A stretch of 13,195 nt of DNA from Chlamydiota bacterium (GCA_011065065.1 JAAKFL010000032.1:1-13195), one strand, 5' to 3'. Positions 5,133-13,040 are shown, counted from the stretch's first letter. Numbers and translations are program-made. Notes: generated by a model from the sequence alone, not told the origin.

Positions 5133-6509
5133 ATGCCAAAGCAAAGAGAGCACTGGGGTTCTCAAATTGGTTTTATATTAGCAGCTGCCGGATCAGCGAT
5201 TGGACTTGGAACTTTATGGAAATTTCCCTATGTGACGGGGGAGAATGGCGGCGGTCTCTTTGTTTTTATTTATGTCTTTTGCATTTTCTTTGTAGGTGTC
5301 CCCTTATTTATTGCGGAATTGATGCTGGGCCGTCGTGCGCAGAGGGGGGCTGTAGGTGTATTTGCAAGTCTCTCCAATGATTCCACTGTGTGGAAGGCTG
5401 CTGGTTGGTTGGGAGTTTCGGCTTCCTTTCTGATCATGTCCTATTACAGTGTTTTGGCAGGATGGGGACTAAATTATATTTTGATGTCACTCAATCAGTT
5501 TTGGGTCGGACGATCTCCGGGTGAAGTCACACAGATATTCGAGGTCTTGGAATCTTCTGGCGATATCACCCTCTTTTGGCAAGCTGCGTTCATTGCTTTA
5601 ACTGTGGGATTGGTTCTTCCAGGAATCCGTCATGGGATCGAGTATTGGAGTCGATTTATGACGATAGGATTGCTTGTTCTGTTAGTCGGACTTTGCTTTT
5701 ATAGCATCACTTTGGACGGTTTTCCACAGGCTGCGCAATTTATATTTTATCCTGATGCCTCTGAATTAAAACCTTCGGGTTTTTTAGAAGCGCTAGGACT
5801 CTCTTTTTTCACTTTAAGCTTGGGACAGGGAGTCATGTTGACTTATGGAAGTTATTTGAGACGTGAAGACGACATTCCTAAAACAGGTTTGATTGTTGGT
5901 TCTATGATTCTTTTGGTTGCATGTCTCGCTTCCATGACAATTTTCCCAATCCTCTTTACTTTTGATCAACCCCCACAATCAGGTCCAGGGCTAGTTTTCA
6001 AAGCACTTCCTTTGCTGTTCGCAAAATTGCCGGGAGCGTTAATTATCTCGACAACATTCTTCACTCTATTTGTGTTAACAGCGTTAACTTCTGCCATGCC
6101 TTTAATCGAAGTTGTCGCGGCAAACTTTATGGATCTTTTTGGTTGGTCACGAAAAAAAGCTGTGCTCATTGTGGGAATCGCCGCTTTTGTTTTCGGTATT
6201 CCTTCTGCCCTCTCAGGATCCACTTATCTTTTCAGTAATTGGGATGAACTTTACGGAAAGACCTTCTTTGCTACAGTTGATGGGCTCGTTTCCAATTGGA
6301 TTATTCCGATCGGTGGATTCATGACAGTCATTTTTACTGGCTGGTTCTTAGATACTTCTATGCTTCGGCAGGAGTTCGAGACCGGCTCAGCCTTTAAATG
6401 GTTGTGGGGTCCGTGGGTCTTCTTTATTCGATGGGTCGCCCCCATTGCCATCATTGCCATTCTCTTACAAATGGGTGGCCTTGTGAATTTTGACGTTTTA
6501 GTTCAATAA
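5133..6509 (+). CDS. Sodium-dependent transporter, neurotransmitter:sodium symporter (SNF/LeuT) family
   Basis: A 458-residue inner-membrane protein with about 11 transmembrane helices, the short bacterial form of the LeuT-fold NSS family. Members import amino acids or related amines with Na+. TM1 carries GSAIGLGTLWKFPYV (20-34), and GENGGG follows at 36-41. The unwound TM6 motif SLGQG with YGSY is at 229-241. TM8 has the Thr-Ser pair (319-320) that in LeuT binds the second sodium. At the position of LeuT Asn27, a ligand of the first sodium, this protein has Thr27. AAAGGA lies six bases before the start. It is divergent from the ykgJ operon and has its own likely promoter. The substrate cannot be deduced; import of host amino acids would suit an intracellular bacterium. 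Confidence 0.93.
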   Translation: MPKQREHWGSQIGFILAAAGSAIGLGTLWKFPYVTGENGGGLFVFIYVFCIFFVGVPLFIAELMLGRRAQRGAVGVFASLSNDSTVWKAAGWLGVSASFLIMSYYSVLAGWGLNYILMSLNQFWVGRSPGEVTQIFEVLESSGDITLFWQAAFIALTVGLVLPGIRHGIEYWSRFMTIGLLVLLVGLCFYSITLDGFPQAAQFIFYPDASELKPSGFLEALGLSFFTLSLGQGVMLTYGSYLRREDDIPKTGLIVGSMILLVACLASMTIFPILFTFDQPPQSGPGLVFKALPLLFAKLPGALIISTTFFTLFVLTALTSAMPLIEVVAANFMDLFGWSRKKAVLIVGIAAFVFGIPSALSGSTYLFSNWDELYGKTFFATVDGLVSNWIIPIGGFMTVIFTGWFLDTSMLRQEFETGSAFKWLWGPWVFFIRWVAPIAIIAILLQMGGLVNFDVLVQ

Positions 6510-6510
6510 T

Positions 6511-6539
6511 CTAACACTCAATGCTTTAAGTGCTATAAT
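6511..6539 (+). promoter_or_regulatory. Putative promoter of the kinase gene pair
   Basis: CTAACA (6511-6516) and a perfect TATAAT (6534-6539) are spaced 17 bp apart, directly after the transporter stop. This gives a leader of about 100 nt. AAGTGCT (6528-6534) and AGCACTT (6603-6609) form an inverted repeat linking the -10 region with the leader. Confidence 0.5.
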
Positions 6540-6649
6540 TTCGTTTTATTTTCAAAAAAAAACTTGAATTTATCAAACATACCCCCTAAATGTTGAGCTA
6601 TAAGCACTTTTGAATCTTTTTTGATGACGAAGTGTAGAGAGGGGGCATC

Positions 6650-8449
6650 ATGATCCGTGACGTTGATAATACGTTGATTTTGATTGAAAAGGTTTCGGAG
6701 AGTCTTAATTCTTTGGCAACAGTTAGAAAAAAATATTACTATTCCTACGACAAATCAAATAGAACTTTTTACGAATCTGGTTCAGCATTAGTCAGCCTTC
6801 TCGATTCAACAGTTGGTAGAGGTTTTGCTGTAGGTTTTCAGGGATTTTGGCGGACAGTCACGTGGGATAGTCACGACTATCTTGTGGAAGGATTGGGATT
6901 AGTTGAAGATTCAGTGCGGAAGGTACTGAGGTGTGTGGGTGAATTGGCGTTTAGAGATGATATGGACTATCACCAGCGTGCATCCTTAATTGAAGGGATT
7001 CATAAATTACAAGTCAAAGTGGATTATGCGGCAGCAGGAGTTTTGAAGCTTTTGACGACCTATGACAGCCAGGATTATAAAAAAAGGAAGCTTGTCAATT
7101 ACCAAAAAATATTCAAAACAGATTTACCTCAGCGCATCAAAGAATTGCACGAGCATATGATTGAGCAAACTGTGAAGGAAGAGTTTTACATCAAACAGCG
7201 CTATTTATCCCAAGAGCAAGAAAAACAGTTTTCTGAAGATCGTCAGGCGCGCATGATGTTGGCAGCGCGGAATGCGAGTCGGATCCGAGAAGCCGCTCAT
7301 AATCGTCTTGAAGCAAGTATGATGAGAAGAAAAAGTAAGGTGGATCCTTTTACGGGTCTTTCCGCATTGGATATTGAGAAATTAAAGTCCTTTCTTTCGG
7401 TCAACAAACTGAAATTAAATAATCTTCTTGAAAGACAGATAGAAAAAGATAAGCTCAATCCTTTTTTATATTTGCGGCCTCATATCACAGGGTTCTTATG
7501 GTCGGTCCAATATTTTCACGATAAAGTGGTGATTCATTTAAAAAGTTCAAAAAAGAAAGGCCGTAAAGGGAAGCAACTGAAAGAGGGGTCGTTTAAGAAA
7601 GTTTCTAAGTCGGTACAGTTGACAGAAGAAGGATTTGGGAAAATTTTAGCGAATGGAGTTTCTGTGATTACGGACAACCCCACTGCGAAAGATACAAAAT
7701 TGCAACACATGCGGGAAGTGGCAGATAACGAGAGACACTTTTTGATGAAGTATCGAAAAGAACGGGGAATTGTTCGAGTTAAAAACTTGTCTCGATATTT
7801 TTCAAAAGACAAAAAAGTTGAAAAGCAAGCTATCTTGATGAAGTACTATAACCTAGGAGATCTTCTCAGATACATTAAAAGGGAAGATTTAACATTGACA
7901 AGGGTTGAAAAGAACGAGATCTTGTTAGATGTCCTCTATGGTCTTCGTTTGATCCATAGTGACAATGCAGTGCACCTCGATATCAAACCAGATAATATCC
8001 TTCTCGAAAATACTTCAAAAATTGCCCAAAAGAAAGGGATTTGTGCCGCGATTTGCGACTTCGGTTTTTGCAGTTACCTGAGCGAACAGGTGAGTGCGGC
8101 AGGCACAATCTTTTATATGTCACCAGAAATTGTAGAAAGTCTGTACAGAGGAGAGACTGAAGAGGGAACCATGGTGGGTCCCCCTTCAGACATGTGGTCT
8201 GCTGGAGCTACTTTCTGGCTCTTGTTTACCGGTGAGCGGACTCCCTCTATGAAATATTTAAAGGAGAAAAAGAAACTCAAACCAGGTGTGATTGATATTA
8301 TGCAAGATGAAAATGGGATTCCAGAACCGGAAAAGGATACTGCTGAACATCTTATTTGGAGAATGATGCGTCCCAGGCCTAAAGACCGCGTCACTTCTAC
8401 CGAAGCTTTGGAAATCATGCTGAAGTTGATGGGGAGAGAGGTGAAATAA
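6650..8449 (+). CDS. Eukaryotic-like Ser/Thr protein kinase with large helical N-terminal region
   Basis: A 599-residue protein. Residues 1 to about 300 are predicted mostly helical and highly charged from about 140 to 270, and match no family I know. The C-terminal half is a protein-kinase domain. It has a glycine-loop-like EGSFKKV (312-318), the catalytic loop HLDIKPDN (442-449), DFG (470-472), YMSPE (489-493) as the APE motif, the subdomain-IX Asp in SDMWSAG (514) and the late Arg (580). No canonical VAIK lysine is evident: VSVI (337-340) stands where it is expected. The alpha-C Glu may be Glu361. There is no signal peptide and no transmembrane or PASTA segment, unlike typical bacterial PknB. 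AGAGGGGG at 6638-6645 sets the start. A second kinase-like gene follows. An effector role on the host is inference. Confidence 0.85.
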   Translation: MIRDVDNTLILIEKVSESLNSLATVRKKYYYSYDKSNRTFYESGSALVSLLDSTVGRGFAVGFQGFWRTVTWDSHDYLVEGLGLVEDSVRKVLRCVGELAFRDDMDYHQRASLIEGIHKLQVKVDYAAAGVLKLLTTYDSQDYKKRKLVNYQKIFKTDLPQRIKELHEHMIEQTVKEEFYIKQRYLSQEQEKQFSEDRQARMMLAARNASRIREAAHNRLEASMMRRKSKVDPFTGLSALDIEKLKSFLSVNKLKLNNLLERQIEKDKLNPFLYLRPHITGFLWSVQYFHDKVVIHLKSSKKKGRKGKQLKEGSFKKVSKSVQLTEEGFGKILANGVSVITDNPTAKDTKLQHMREVADNERHFLMKYRKERGIVRVKNLSRYFSKDKKVEKQAILMKYYNLGDLLRYIKREDLTLTRVEKNEILLDVLYGLRLIHSDNAVHLDIKPDNILLENTSKIAQKKGICAAICDFGFCSYLSEQVSAAGTIFYMSPEIVESLYRGETEEGTMVGPPSDMWSAGATFWLLFTGERTPSMKYLKEKKKLKPGVIDIMQDENGIPEPEKDTAEHLIWRMMRPRPKDRVTSTEALEIMLKLMGREVK

Positions 8450-8519
8450 AATAGTACCTTCTCTTTCCACTGGAATCTTTTATTCCTAATCTATATGTTA
8501 ATCGTTTATTTTGTTTGAT

Positions 8520-8525
8520 AGGAGG
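8520..8525 (+). promoter_or_regulatory. Shine-Dalgarno AGGAGG of the second kinase-like gene
   Basis: A full AGGAGG stands eight bases before the ATG at 8534. The 84-bp gap after the first kinase holds no clear promoter or terminator, so the two genes are probably co-transcribed. Confidence 0.7.
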
Positions 8526-8533
8526 TTGTCTTT

Positions 8534-9844
8534 ATGTATGGTCTCTTTGAATATCCTACTTTGCGAGTGTTAAATAACACACATCAATCACGAGAATTAC
8601 GTGAATCTTTTGATGATCTTCTTGGATTAGGTTATTTTGGCAAACAGGTGAGTGATTTTTCTTCAGAAGAGGCGGTTGAAGAGATCTGTATTTCTGAAGA
8701 CAAACTAAGAGTATTTCACAATCACGGGATTACTGATTCCGAAGCCAAAATTCTGACCAAAATCATCCAAGAAAGTATTCCTTTGTGGAAAAGCTTTGGT
8801 TTTGAACAGAAATACATTCGGAAAAGGGAACGAGAATATCGATGCTTGCCCCGCTCTTTGTTTTACGTATTGAATCATGATGAGATCAAAGTCTACATTC
8901 AGTGTAAGAAATTCAACATTCCCATCGTGGGCTCGGGACTTGATATGGTGTACACAAAATCTTTTGAATTTTTTTCTGAGAAGACCCTTGTCACCTCAGC
9001 CATCACTTTGAGAAATACTGAATTTAGTCCTGGAAAAATCAGAACCGTGGCCGCAAAAAGAAATTTAGCCTGTAAATTGAAGAATGTGTTCGGTGTCCTG
9101 AAAGGAGCAAAAAACATTGTCGAGCTGATCCATACCCACGATTACAGGAATAAATATGGGATTCCAAAGGTCGGATTTTGGTTTGAATATTGTGAGCTTG
9201 GTGATCTTGAAAAATGGCGGAAAGAGGGGAATTTATTAACCAAAAGAGATGTCTATCAAATCCAATCTGATGTGATTAGTGGGATTGAATTCCTACACAA
9301 TCACCGATTATGTCACTTTGACATCAAGCCATCAAACATTTTCCTTTGTCGGGATGAAAATGGCCAGATTAGAGCCAAGGTTGGAGATATGGGGTTTGCG
9401 GCTCCACCTGAAGAATTCAATGGAGCGGGGTCGCCTCTCCACTTGGCTCCGGAATACTGGGAGCTTTATACTGAAAAGAAGGAAAATAAATACAAACAAC
9501 TGGATGGTTATAAACTTGATATCTGGGCATTGGGAGATCTCTTTTGGCAGTTTATCCATGGAGAACAGTTTATCCCTGAAGTGAGGCATCAAGAAATTCT
9601 TGCTTTGGAAGAAGTGAAATCATTTCTGGCGCTAAGATCAGAATTTCTTGAAAGAGAGTATCCTAAGGTCCCAAAAGGAGCCGATAGCCTGAATAAATTG
9701 ACCATTGAGATGATCCAAAAGGACCCTGATAGTAGGCCTAGATCGATCAATGCGATACACTCTCGTTTTCAAAAATTTCAGCTTAATACAAAAAATAATG
9801 GTCTTTCAGTGGATAACCTTTGCCAAAGGTTTGAAAGCTCTTGA
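8534..9844 (+). CDS. Eukaryotic-like protein kinase with a degenerate N-lobe (possible pseudokinase)
   Basis: A 436-residue protein with a roughly 125-residue N-terminal region of unknown nature followed by a kinase domain. Visible motifs are a glycine-loop-like GSGLDMVY (133-140), catalytic loop HFDIKPSN (261-268), DMG in place of DFG (285-287), LAPE (304-307), LDIWALG (328-334) and RPRS (401-404). The C-lobe is therefore complete. In the N-lobe the expected beta-3 lysine region reads SAITLR, and no alpha-C glutamate is obvious; a VAAK at 172-175 could be an alternative lysine site. It is co-directional with and 84 bp after the other kinase, and the two share the HxDIKPxNI loop, suggesting a diverged duplicate pair. 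There is no membrane segment or signal peptide. It could be a pseudokinase partner, an unusual active kinase or a secreted effector. Confidence 0.82.
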   Translation: MYGLFEYPTLRVLNNTHQSRELRESFDDLLGLGYFGKQVSDFSSEEAVEEICISEDKLRVFHNHGITDSEAKILTKIIQESIPLWKSFGFEQKYIRKREREYRCLPRSLFYVLNHDEIKVYIQCKKFNIPIVGSGLDMVYTKSFEFFSEKTLVTSAITLRNTEFSPGKIRTVAAKRNLACKLKNVFGVLKGAKNIVELIHTHDYRNKYGIPKVGFWFEYCELGDLEKWRKEGNLLTKRDVYQIQSDVISGIEFLHNHRLCHFDIKPSNIFLCRDENGQIRAKVGDMGFAAPPEEFNGAGSPLHLAPEYWELYTEKKENKYKQLDGYKLDIWALGDLFWQFIHGEQFIPEVRHQEILALEEVKSFLALRSEFLEREYPKVPKGADSLNKLTIEMIQKDPDSRPRSINAIHSRFQKFQLNTKNNGLSVDNLCQRFESS

Positions 9845-9870
9845 TCAATAACCTCTATTTAGGGTATTCT
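9841..9870 (+). promoter_or_regulatory. Putative rpsU promoter
   Basis: TTGATC (9841-9846) and TATTCT (9865-9870) are 18 bp apart and overlap the kinase stop codon. The leader that follows has a small hairpin, ATGACG-AATAG-CGTCAT (9901-9917). Both hexamers are imperfect. Confidence 0.35.
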
Positions 9871-9964
9871 ATTGGCATTAACCCTAGTAAATCACATCAT
9901 ATGACGAATAGCGTCATTGAGATGAGAAATTGGAATTTAAAATTTTTTATAACAAGGAATGAGC

Positions 9965-10144
9965 ATGGCTCGAGTAAGAGTTCGTCCCGGTGAACCGATT
10001 GACAAGTCGCTGCGATCATTAAAGAAAAAATTAGATAAAGAAGGCGTGATGAAAGCTGTCAAGGCGCATCGTTTTTACTTAAAGCCATCGGTTAAGAAGC
10101 GTGCGAAGTCAAAAGCTGCGAAGAAATACCAACGACAACGATAG
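9965..10144 (+). CDS. rpsU: 30S ribosomal protein S21
   Basis: A 59-residue, strongly basic protein beginning MARVRVRPGEPID, followed by KKKLDKEG, the aromatic HRFY segment (35-38) and KPSVKKRAKSKAA. This is the S21 pattern in a short form close to what I recall for Chlamydia. S21 binds the small subunit near the 16S rRNA 3' end and helps translation initiation. The upstream ATG at 9959 is rejected because AAGGA (9954-9958) abuts it; that site is correctly spaced (six bases) from the ATG at 9965. It sits 137 bp before dnaJ, as in Chlamydia. Confidence 0.95.
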   Translation: MARVRVRPGEPIDKSLRSLKKKLDKEGVMKAVKAHRFYLKPSVKKRAKSKAAKKYQRQR

Positions 10145-10184
10145 ATCAATCGCTTCTCTCTGGAATATTCGTCCAAAAAAATTG

Positions 10185-10241
10185 CAAAGTCGAGCTTAAG
10201 ACGCTAATTTTAAAACATTATTTGATTTTAGCGTTACTTTG
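10185..10241 (+). promoter_or_regulatory. Nested stem structure in the rpsU-dnaJ gap
   Basis: CAAAGT (10185-10190) pairs with ACTTTG (10236-10241), and inside it ACGCTAA (10201-10207) pairs with TTAGCGT (10228-10234). There is no following T-run, so it does not look like a terminator. It could be a processing site or a control element in the dnaJ leader. It is not a CIRCE operator. Confidence 0.35.
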
Positions 10242-10281
10242 TTAAAAACCAGTAAATAAAACCTTTAACCTCCTATTTAGT

Positions 10282-11445
10282 ATGGCTGATTATTACGATC
10301 TTCTCAAGATTTCGAAAGACGCGACACAAGAACAAATTAAGAAGGCTTATCGTAAGAAGGCCTTGAAGTACCATCCTGATAAAAATCCGGATGATCCTGA
10401 TGCTGAAGCGAAGTTTAAGGAGATTTCTGAGGCTTATGAAGTCTTGAGTGATGAAAACAAGCGTCACATGTACGATCAGTATGGAAAAGCGGGACTTGAG
10501 GGTGCTGGTTTTCCTGGAGCTGGAGCTGGAGCCGGATTCTCCTCTATGGACGAAGCTCTTCGCACCTTTATGGGGGCCTTTGGGGGGATGGGGTCAGACA
10601 ACATTTTTGACTCATTCTTTACTGGTGGAGGTATGGGGCCTGGGCAAGGCCGATCTCCTCGTCAGCAAGGATCCAGCAAGCGGGTCAAAATTACAGTTTC
10701 TTTTGAGGAAGCAGCAAAGGGAGCTGATAAAGAGCTTGTCATCGCCAATAACATCACCTGTACAACCTGTAAAGGATTTGGTGCCGCTTCGACGGATAGT
10801 GTGAAGACATGTACTCGTTGTAAGGGTCACGGTCAGATTTTTGAGCAGCGCGGATTTTTTAGCATGTCCATGACTTGTCCGGAATGTCAAGGGGAAGGTC
10901 AAGTGATCAAGGACCCTTGTAAGACATGTCGTGGTCAGGGTGTCACCAAAGAAAAGCAGCATGTGAAAGTTCATATTCCAGCTGGAGTTGACAGTGGCAT
11001 GCGTCTCAAGGTGTCGGGATATGGAGATGCTGGAATTGGGGGTGGTCCTCCGGGTGATCTTTACGTTTTCATCAATGTGCAGCCGCATGAAATTTTTGAA
11101 AGGGTCGGAGATGATGTCATCATTGATCTTCCGATTTCATTCCCTGAGGCCTCTTTGGGTTGTAAGAAGGAAGTGCCTTCAGTTATTGGGCATACTTGTC
11201 GTTTGACAATCCCTGACGGAACGCAAAATGGTAAGGTGTTTCGTGTGAGAGGGGAAGGATTCCCCAATGTTCATGGTTCTGGCAAGGGTGATTTGCTGGT
11301 CAGGGTTTTTGTGGAGACACCGACGAGGCTCAGTTCTGAGCAGAAAAAGTTGCTGGGAGAGTTTGCCAAATCGGAGGGACCTAAGAATCTTCCTAAGGGT
11401 AAAAGCTTCTTTGATAAGATCAAGAACTTCTTCGCCCCAGAATAG
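10282..11445 (+). CDS. dnaJ: Chaperone protein DnaJ (Hsp40)
   Basis: A 387-residue type I Hsp40 that stimulates the ATPase of DnaK and delivers unfolded clients. The J domain (1 to about 70) has YHPDKNP with HPD at 31-33. A glycine/phenylalanine-rich linker runs about 72-125. Four CxxCxGxG zinc repeats start at Cys160, 177, 199 and 213, and a normal C-terminal client-binding domain follows. Length and order are typical of the full-length protein. The start MADYYDLL is the conserved family N-terminus, yet there is no purine-rich ribosome-binding site before it; ACCTCCT, the sense of the 16S anti-Shine-Dalgarno, lies at 10268-10274 instead. It lies 137 bp after rpsU with no terminator between, so they may form one unit. 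Confidence 0.97.
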   Translation: MADYYDLLKISKDATQEQIKKAYRKKALKYHPDKNPDDPDAEAKFKEISEAYEVLSDENKRHMYDQYGKAGLEGAGFPGAGAGAGFSSMDEALRTFMGAFGGMGSDNIFDSFFTGGGMGPGQGRSPRQQGSSKRVKITVSFEEAAKGADKELVIANNITCTTCKGFGAASTDSVKTCTRCKGHGQIFEQRGFFSMSMTCPECQGEGQVIKDPCKTCRGQGVTKEKQHVKVHIPAGVDSGMRLKVSGYGDAGIGGGPPGDLYVFINVQPHEIFERVGDDVIIDLPISFPEASLGCKKEVPSVIGHTCRLTIPDGTQNGKVFRVRGEGFPNVHGSGKGDLLVRVFVETPTRLSSEQKKLLGEFAKSEGPKNLPKGKSFFDKIKNFFAPE

Positions 11446-11453
11446 CCAATTAG

Positions 11454-11484
11454 CCGCAGATAAACACAGATTTTCGCAGATTTC
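11454..11484 (+). repeat. Degenerate 10-bp tandem repeat (CGCAGATT core) after dnaJ
   Basis: Three units of about 10 bp (CCGCAGATAA, ACACAGATTT, TCGCAGATTT) begin eight bases after the dnaJ stop. They have the same core and period as the arms of the perfect palindrome at 71-153. No function can be assigned. Confidence 0.6.
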
Positions 11485-11551
11485 CTTTAGCACTTTCAAG
11501 ACAAGTCTCCTCAAACAAGGTTGCCATCTTTATAAAATCTTAATTTAGATG

Positions 11552-11560
11552 TGCTACTAT
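11552..11560 (+). promoter_or_regulatory. Possible extended -10 promoter of the orphan gene
   Basis: TGCTACTAT combines a TG extension with a -10-like TACTAT, 27 bp before the ATG at 11588. No good -35 is seen. AAGGGAGG at 11574-11581 is a strong ribosome-binding site six bases from the start. Confidence 0.35.
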
Positions 11561-11587
11561 TATTTTTAATTAAAAGGGAGGTATAAT

Positions 11588-12004
11588 ATGTTGCCAATAA
11601 CTAAAGTAGATACTAGTTCATTAACAAATGCAGAATTTTTTGTTCAAAAAACTCAAAATTTAGTCCTCATGACAACGAGAATTGCTCTTCAGACGTTGAT
11701 TCTTAATCATTCTAAAAGCGCTCGTGATTTTTATGATGGTATCATTCAACCTAAACTGAATGAAATAACGGAATTGGATGAAAGATCCCAAACATTCTTT
11801 TCAAAGATGATGGCGCCGGTCACATCTGGGTTTGACGCTTTACCTGGAATGGAGAATGGGTTTCACCGGTTTCAAACTGAATTGGGAATCCCGAATATTA
11901 AGGCGAAATATCTTGAAGCTATCGCTCTTGATCCTATCAAAGCTTTGATCATAGAGCTAGATGATCGCAACCCTTCAATTATTGATGACGTCAACGCGTC
12001 ATAA
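11588..12004 (+). CDS. Hypothetical protein, 138 aa
   Basis: Not recognised. A soluble-looking protein without cysteine or tryptophan, and with no signal peptide or membrane segment. The first 15 residues are rich in Thr/Ser (MLPITKVDTSSLTNA), the kind of N-terminus seen on type III secretion substrates, although that is weak evidence. The rest appears mostly helical, with an acidic end (ELDDRNPSIIDDVNAS). Being a real gene is supported by a strong AAGGGAGG ribosome-binding site, a well-formed terminator right after the stop, and a single clean frame. It is a stand-alone unit between dnaJ and the convergent F-box gene. A secreted or lineage-specific protein is plausible. Confidence 0.75.
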   Translation: MLPITKVDTSSLTNAEFFVQKTQNLVLMTTRIALQTLILNHSKSARDFYDGIIQPKLNEITELDERSQTFFSKMMAPVTSGFDALPGMENGFHRFQTELGIPNIKAKYLEAIALDPIKALIIELDDRNPSIIDDVNAS

Positions 12005-12012
12005 TAATCTCC

Positions 12013-12048
12013 GGACGAGATGTAAAGTCCCTCTCGTCCCATTTTTTT
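12013..12048 (+). terminator. Rho-independent terminator of the orphan gene
   Basis: A perfect 8-bp stem, GGACGAGA (12013-12020) with TCTCGTCC (12032-12039), has an 11-nt loop and is followed by seven T residues (12042-12048), just after the stop at 12004. It is oriented for the plus strand; the minus-strand side lacks the T-run needed for the F-box gene. Confidence 0.9.
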
Positions 12049-12074
12049 AGTTTCTTTCTTACGACATCAGGCTA

Positions 12075-13040
12075 TTAAATCTCAAAAAAAGATATACTTC
12101 TTTCAGACAATTGTGAGAAACGATTCATTGCCATCTGCATTGCAATCATATTATCGACTGTCATTGCACCTCCACTACTCAGTTTATTCCGTATATTATT
12201 CACATCATTTAGAGCAACTTGACGAGCAAATTGAATTTGAGTATTCATCGTACACCTATCAGTATTTACCTGAGTCAAGTTTGTCAAATGGGATAATTTT
12301 TCATGAGCATGATATGGAGTCATTTCTTGCCATCCGCTTATATCAAGAGATGTGATCGTAGCAGGAATCTCTTGAAAAGTATCATCGGTCACCCCTGATA
12401 GAATTTTGAGATGTTGAATGCGAGGACATAGCTTGACGAACTTAGTTAACACTCCTGGTGAAAGATGCACATTTGACAAATCGAGTTTTTCTACAGTATT
12501 TAAAATTTCTTTGTCTCTTTCGTTCAAGACCTCTTCACTTAAACCGTGTTCAATGAATTTATTCATCACCCGTTGAGTCCTTTGGTCAAGGGGTAATTTT
12601 GTAGATAACAGAAATTCATCTTGAGCAATATCAGAAAGTCTGCTTTGTAGGCCTATGAATAAAGTTTTGATTTGTTCATAGTCGAGGTTATTAATGATCG
12701 TTAGAATGATCTCTTCAGGAAGATTCTCAAGAGAAATCCCTCTGGCATGCAACCTCGCCTGCCCGATGGCTTCTTTTAACTCATTTTCTTCAACGTCAGA
12801 AATAATCCCTTCTCCGAGAATATTTTCGACTTTTTGAGTGACATCTTCTAATTTTGCAGAATATTCTGAAAAACTTGATTCATTGAGTTCTCTAAAATTA
12901 CAGTGATTGATATTCTCAAAATGTATTTTGATATCAGAAACAAGCGATTGGATCTTATCGGGGCTGCTATCTGTAATGGAAGCGATTTCCTCGATATCGC
13001 GATTAATGCGATCTATAGATTGATTAATGGTTGGCTCCAT
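12075..13040 (-). CDS. F-box domain protein with leucine-rich segment, candidate host-directed effector
   Basis: A 321-residue protein. Residues 102-145 form an F-box: SLENLPEEIILTIINNL (103-119) and the following helices match the pattern by which F-box proteins bind Skp1 in SCF ubiquitin ligases. Residues 1 to about 95 are polar and helical. Residues about 183-237 contain leucine-rich-repeat-like segments (VEKLDLSNVHLSP, ITSLDISGW), the usual substrate-binding partner of an F-box. Bacteria have no SCF complex, so action inside the host cell after secretion is inferred; amoeba-infecting chlamydiae are known for such proteins. AGGAGG at 13052-13047, six bases from the ATG at 13040, sets the start; an in-frame ATG 16 codons upstream is rejected. 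It is convergent with the orphan gene. Confidence 0.85.
   Translation of the reverse strand: MEPTINQSIDRINRDIEEIASITDSSPDKIQSLVSDIKIHFENINHCNFRELNESSFSEYSAKLEDVTQKVENILGEGIISDVEENELKEAIGQARLHARGISLENLPEEIILTIINNLDYEQIKTLFIGLQSRLSDIAQDEFLLSTKLPLDQRTQRVMNKFIEHGLSEEVLNERDKEILNTVEKLDLSNVHLSPGVLTKFVKLCPRIQHLKILSGVTDDTFQEIPATITSLDISGWQEMTPYHAHEKLSHLTNLTQVNTDRCTMNTQIQFARQVALNDVNNIRNKLSSGGAMTVDNMIAMQMAMNRFSQLSERSISFFEI

Noticed and set aside
9860..9886. Terminator after the second kinase gene (TAGGGT/ACCCTA stem)
   Set aside because: Only six base pairs with a 15-nt loop and no T-run; it overlaps the possible rpsU promoter.
9959..9964. Upstream ATG giving an S21 protein beginning MSMARV
   Set aside because: AAGGA directly abuts this ATG; it is correctly spaced only for the ATG at 9965, which also gives the family-typical start.
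10145..10281. CIRCE heat-shock operator or terminator between rpsU and dnaJ
   Set aside because: The stems do not match the CIRCE inverted repeat and no T-run follows them.
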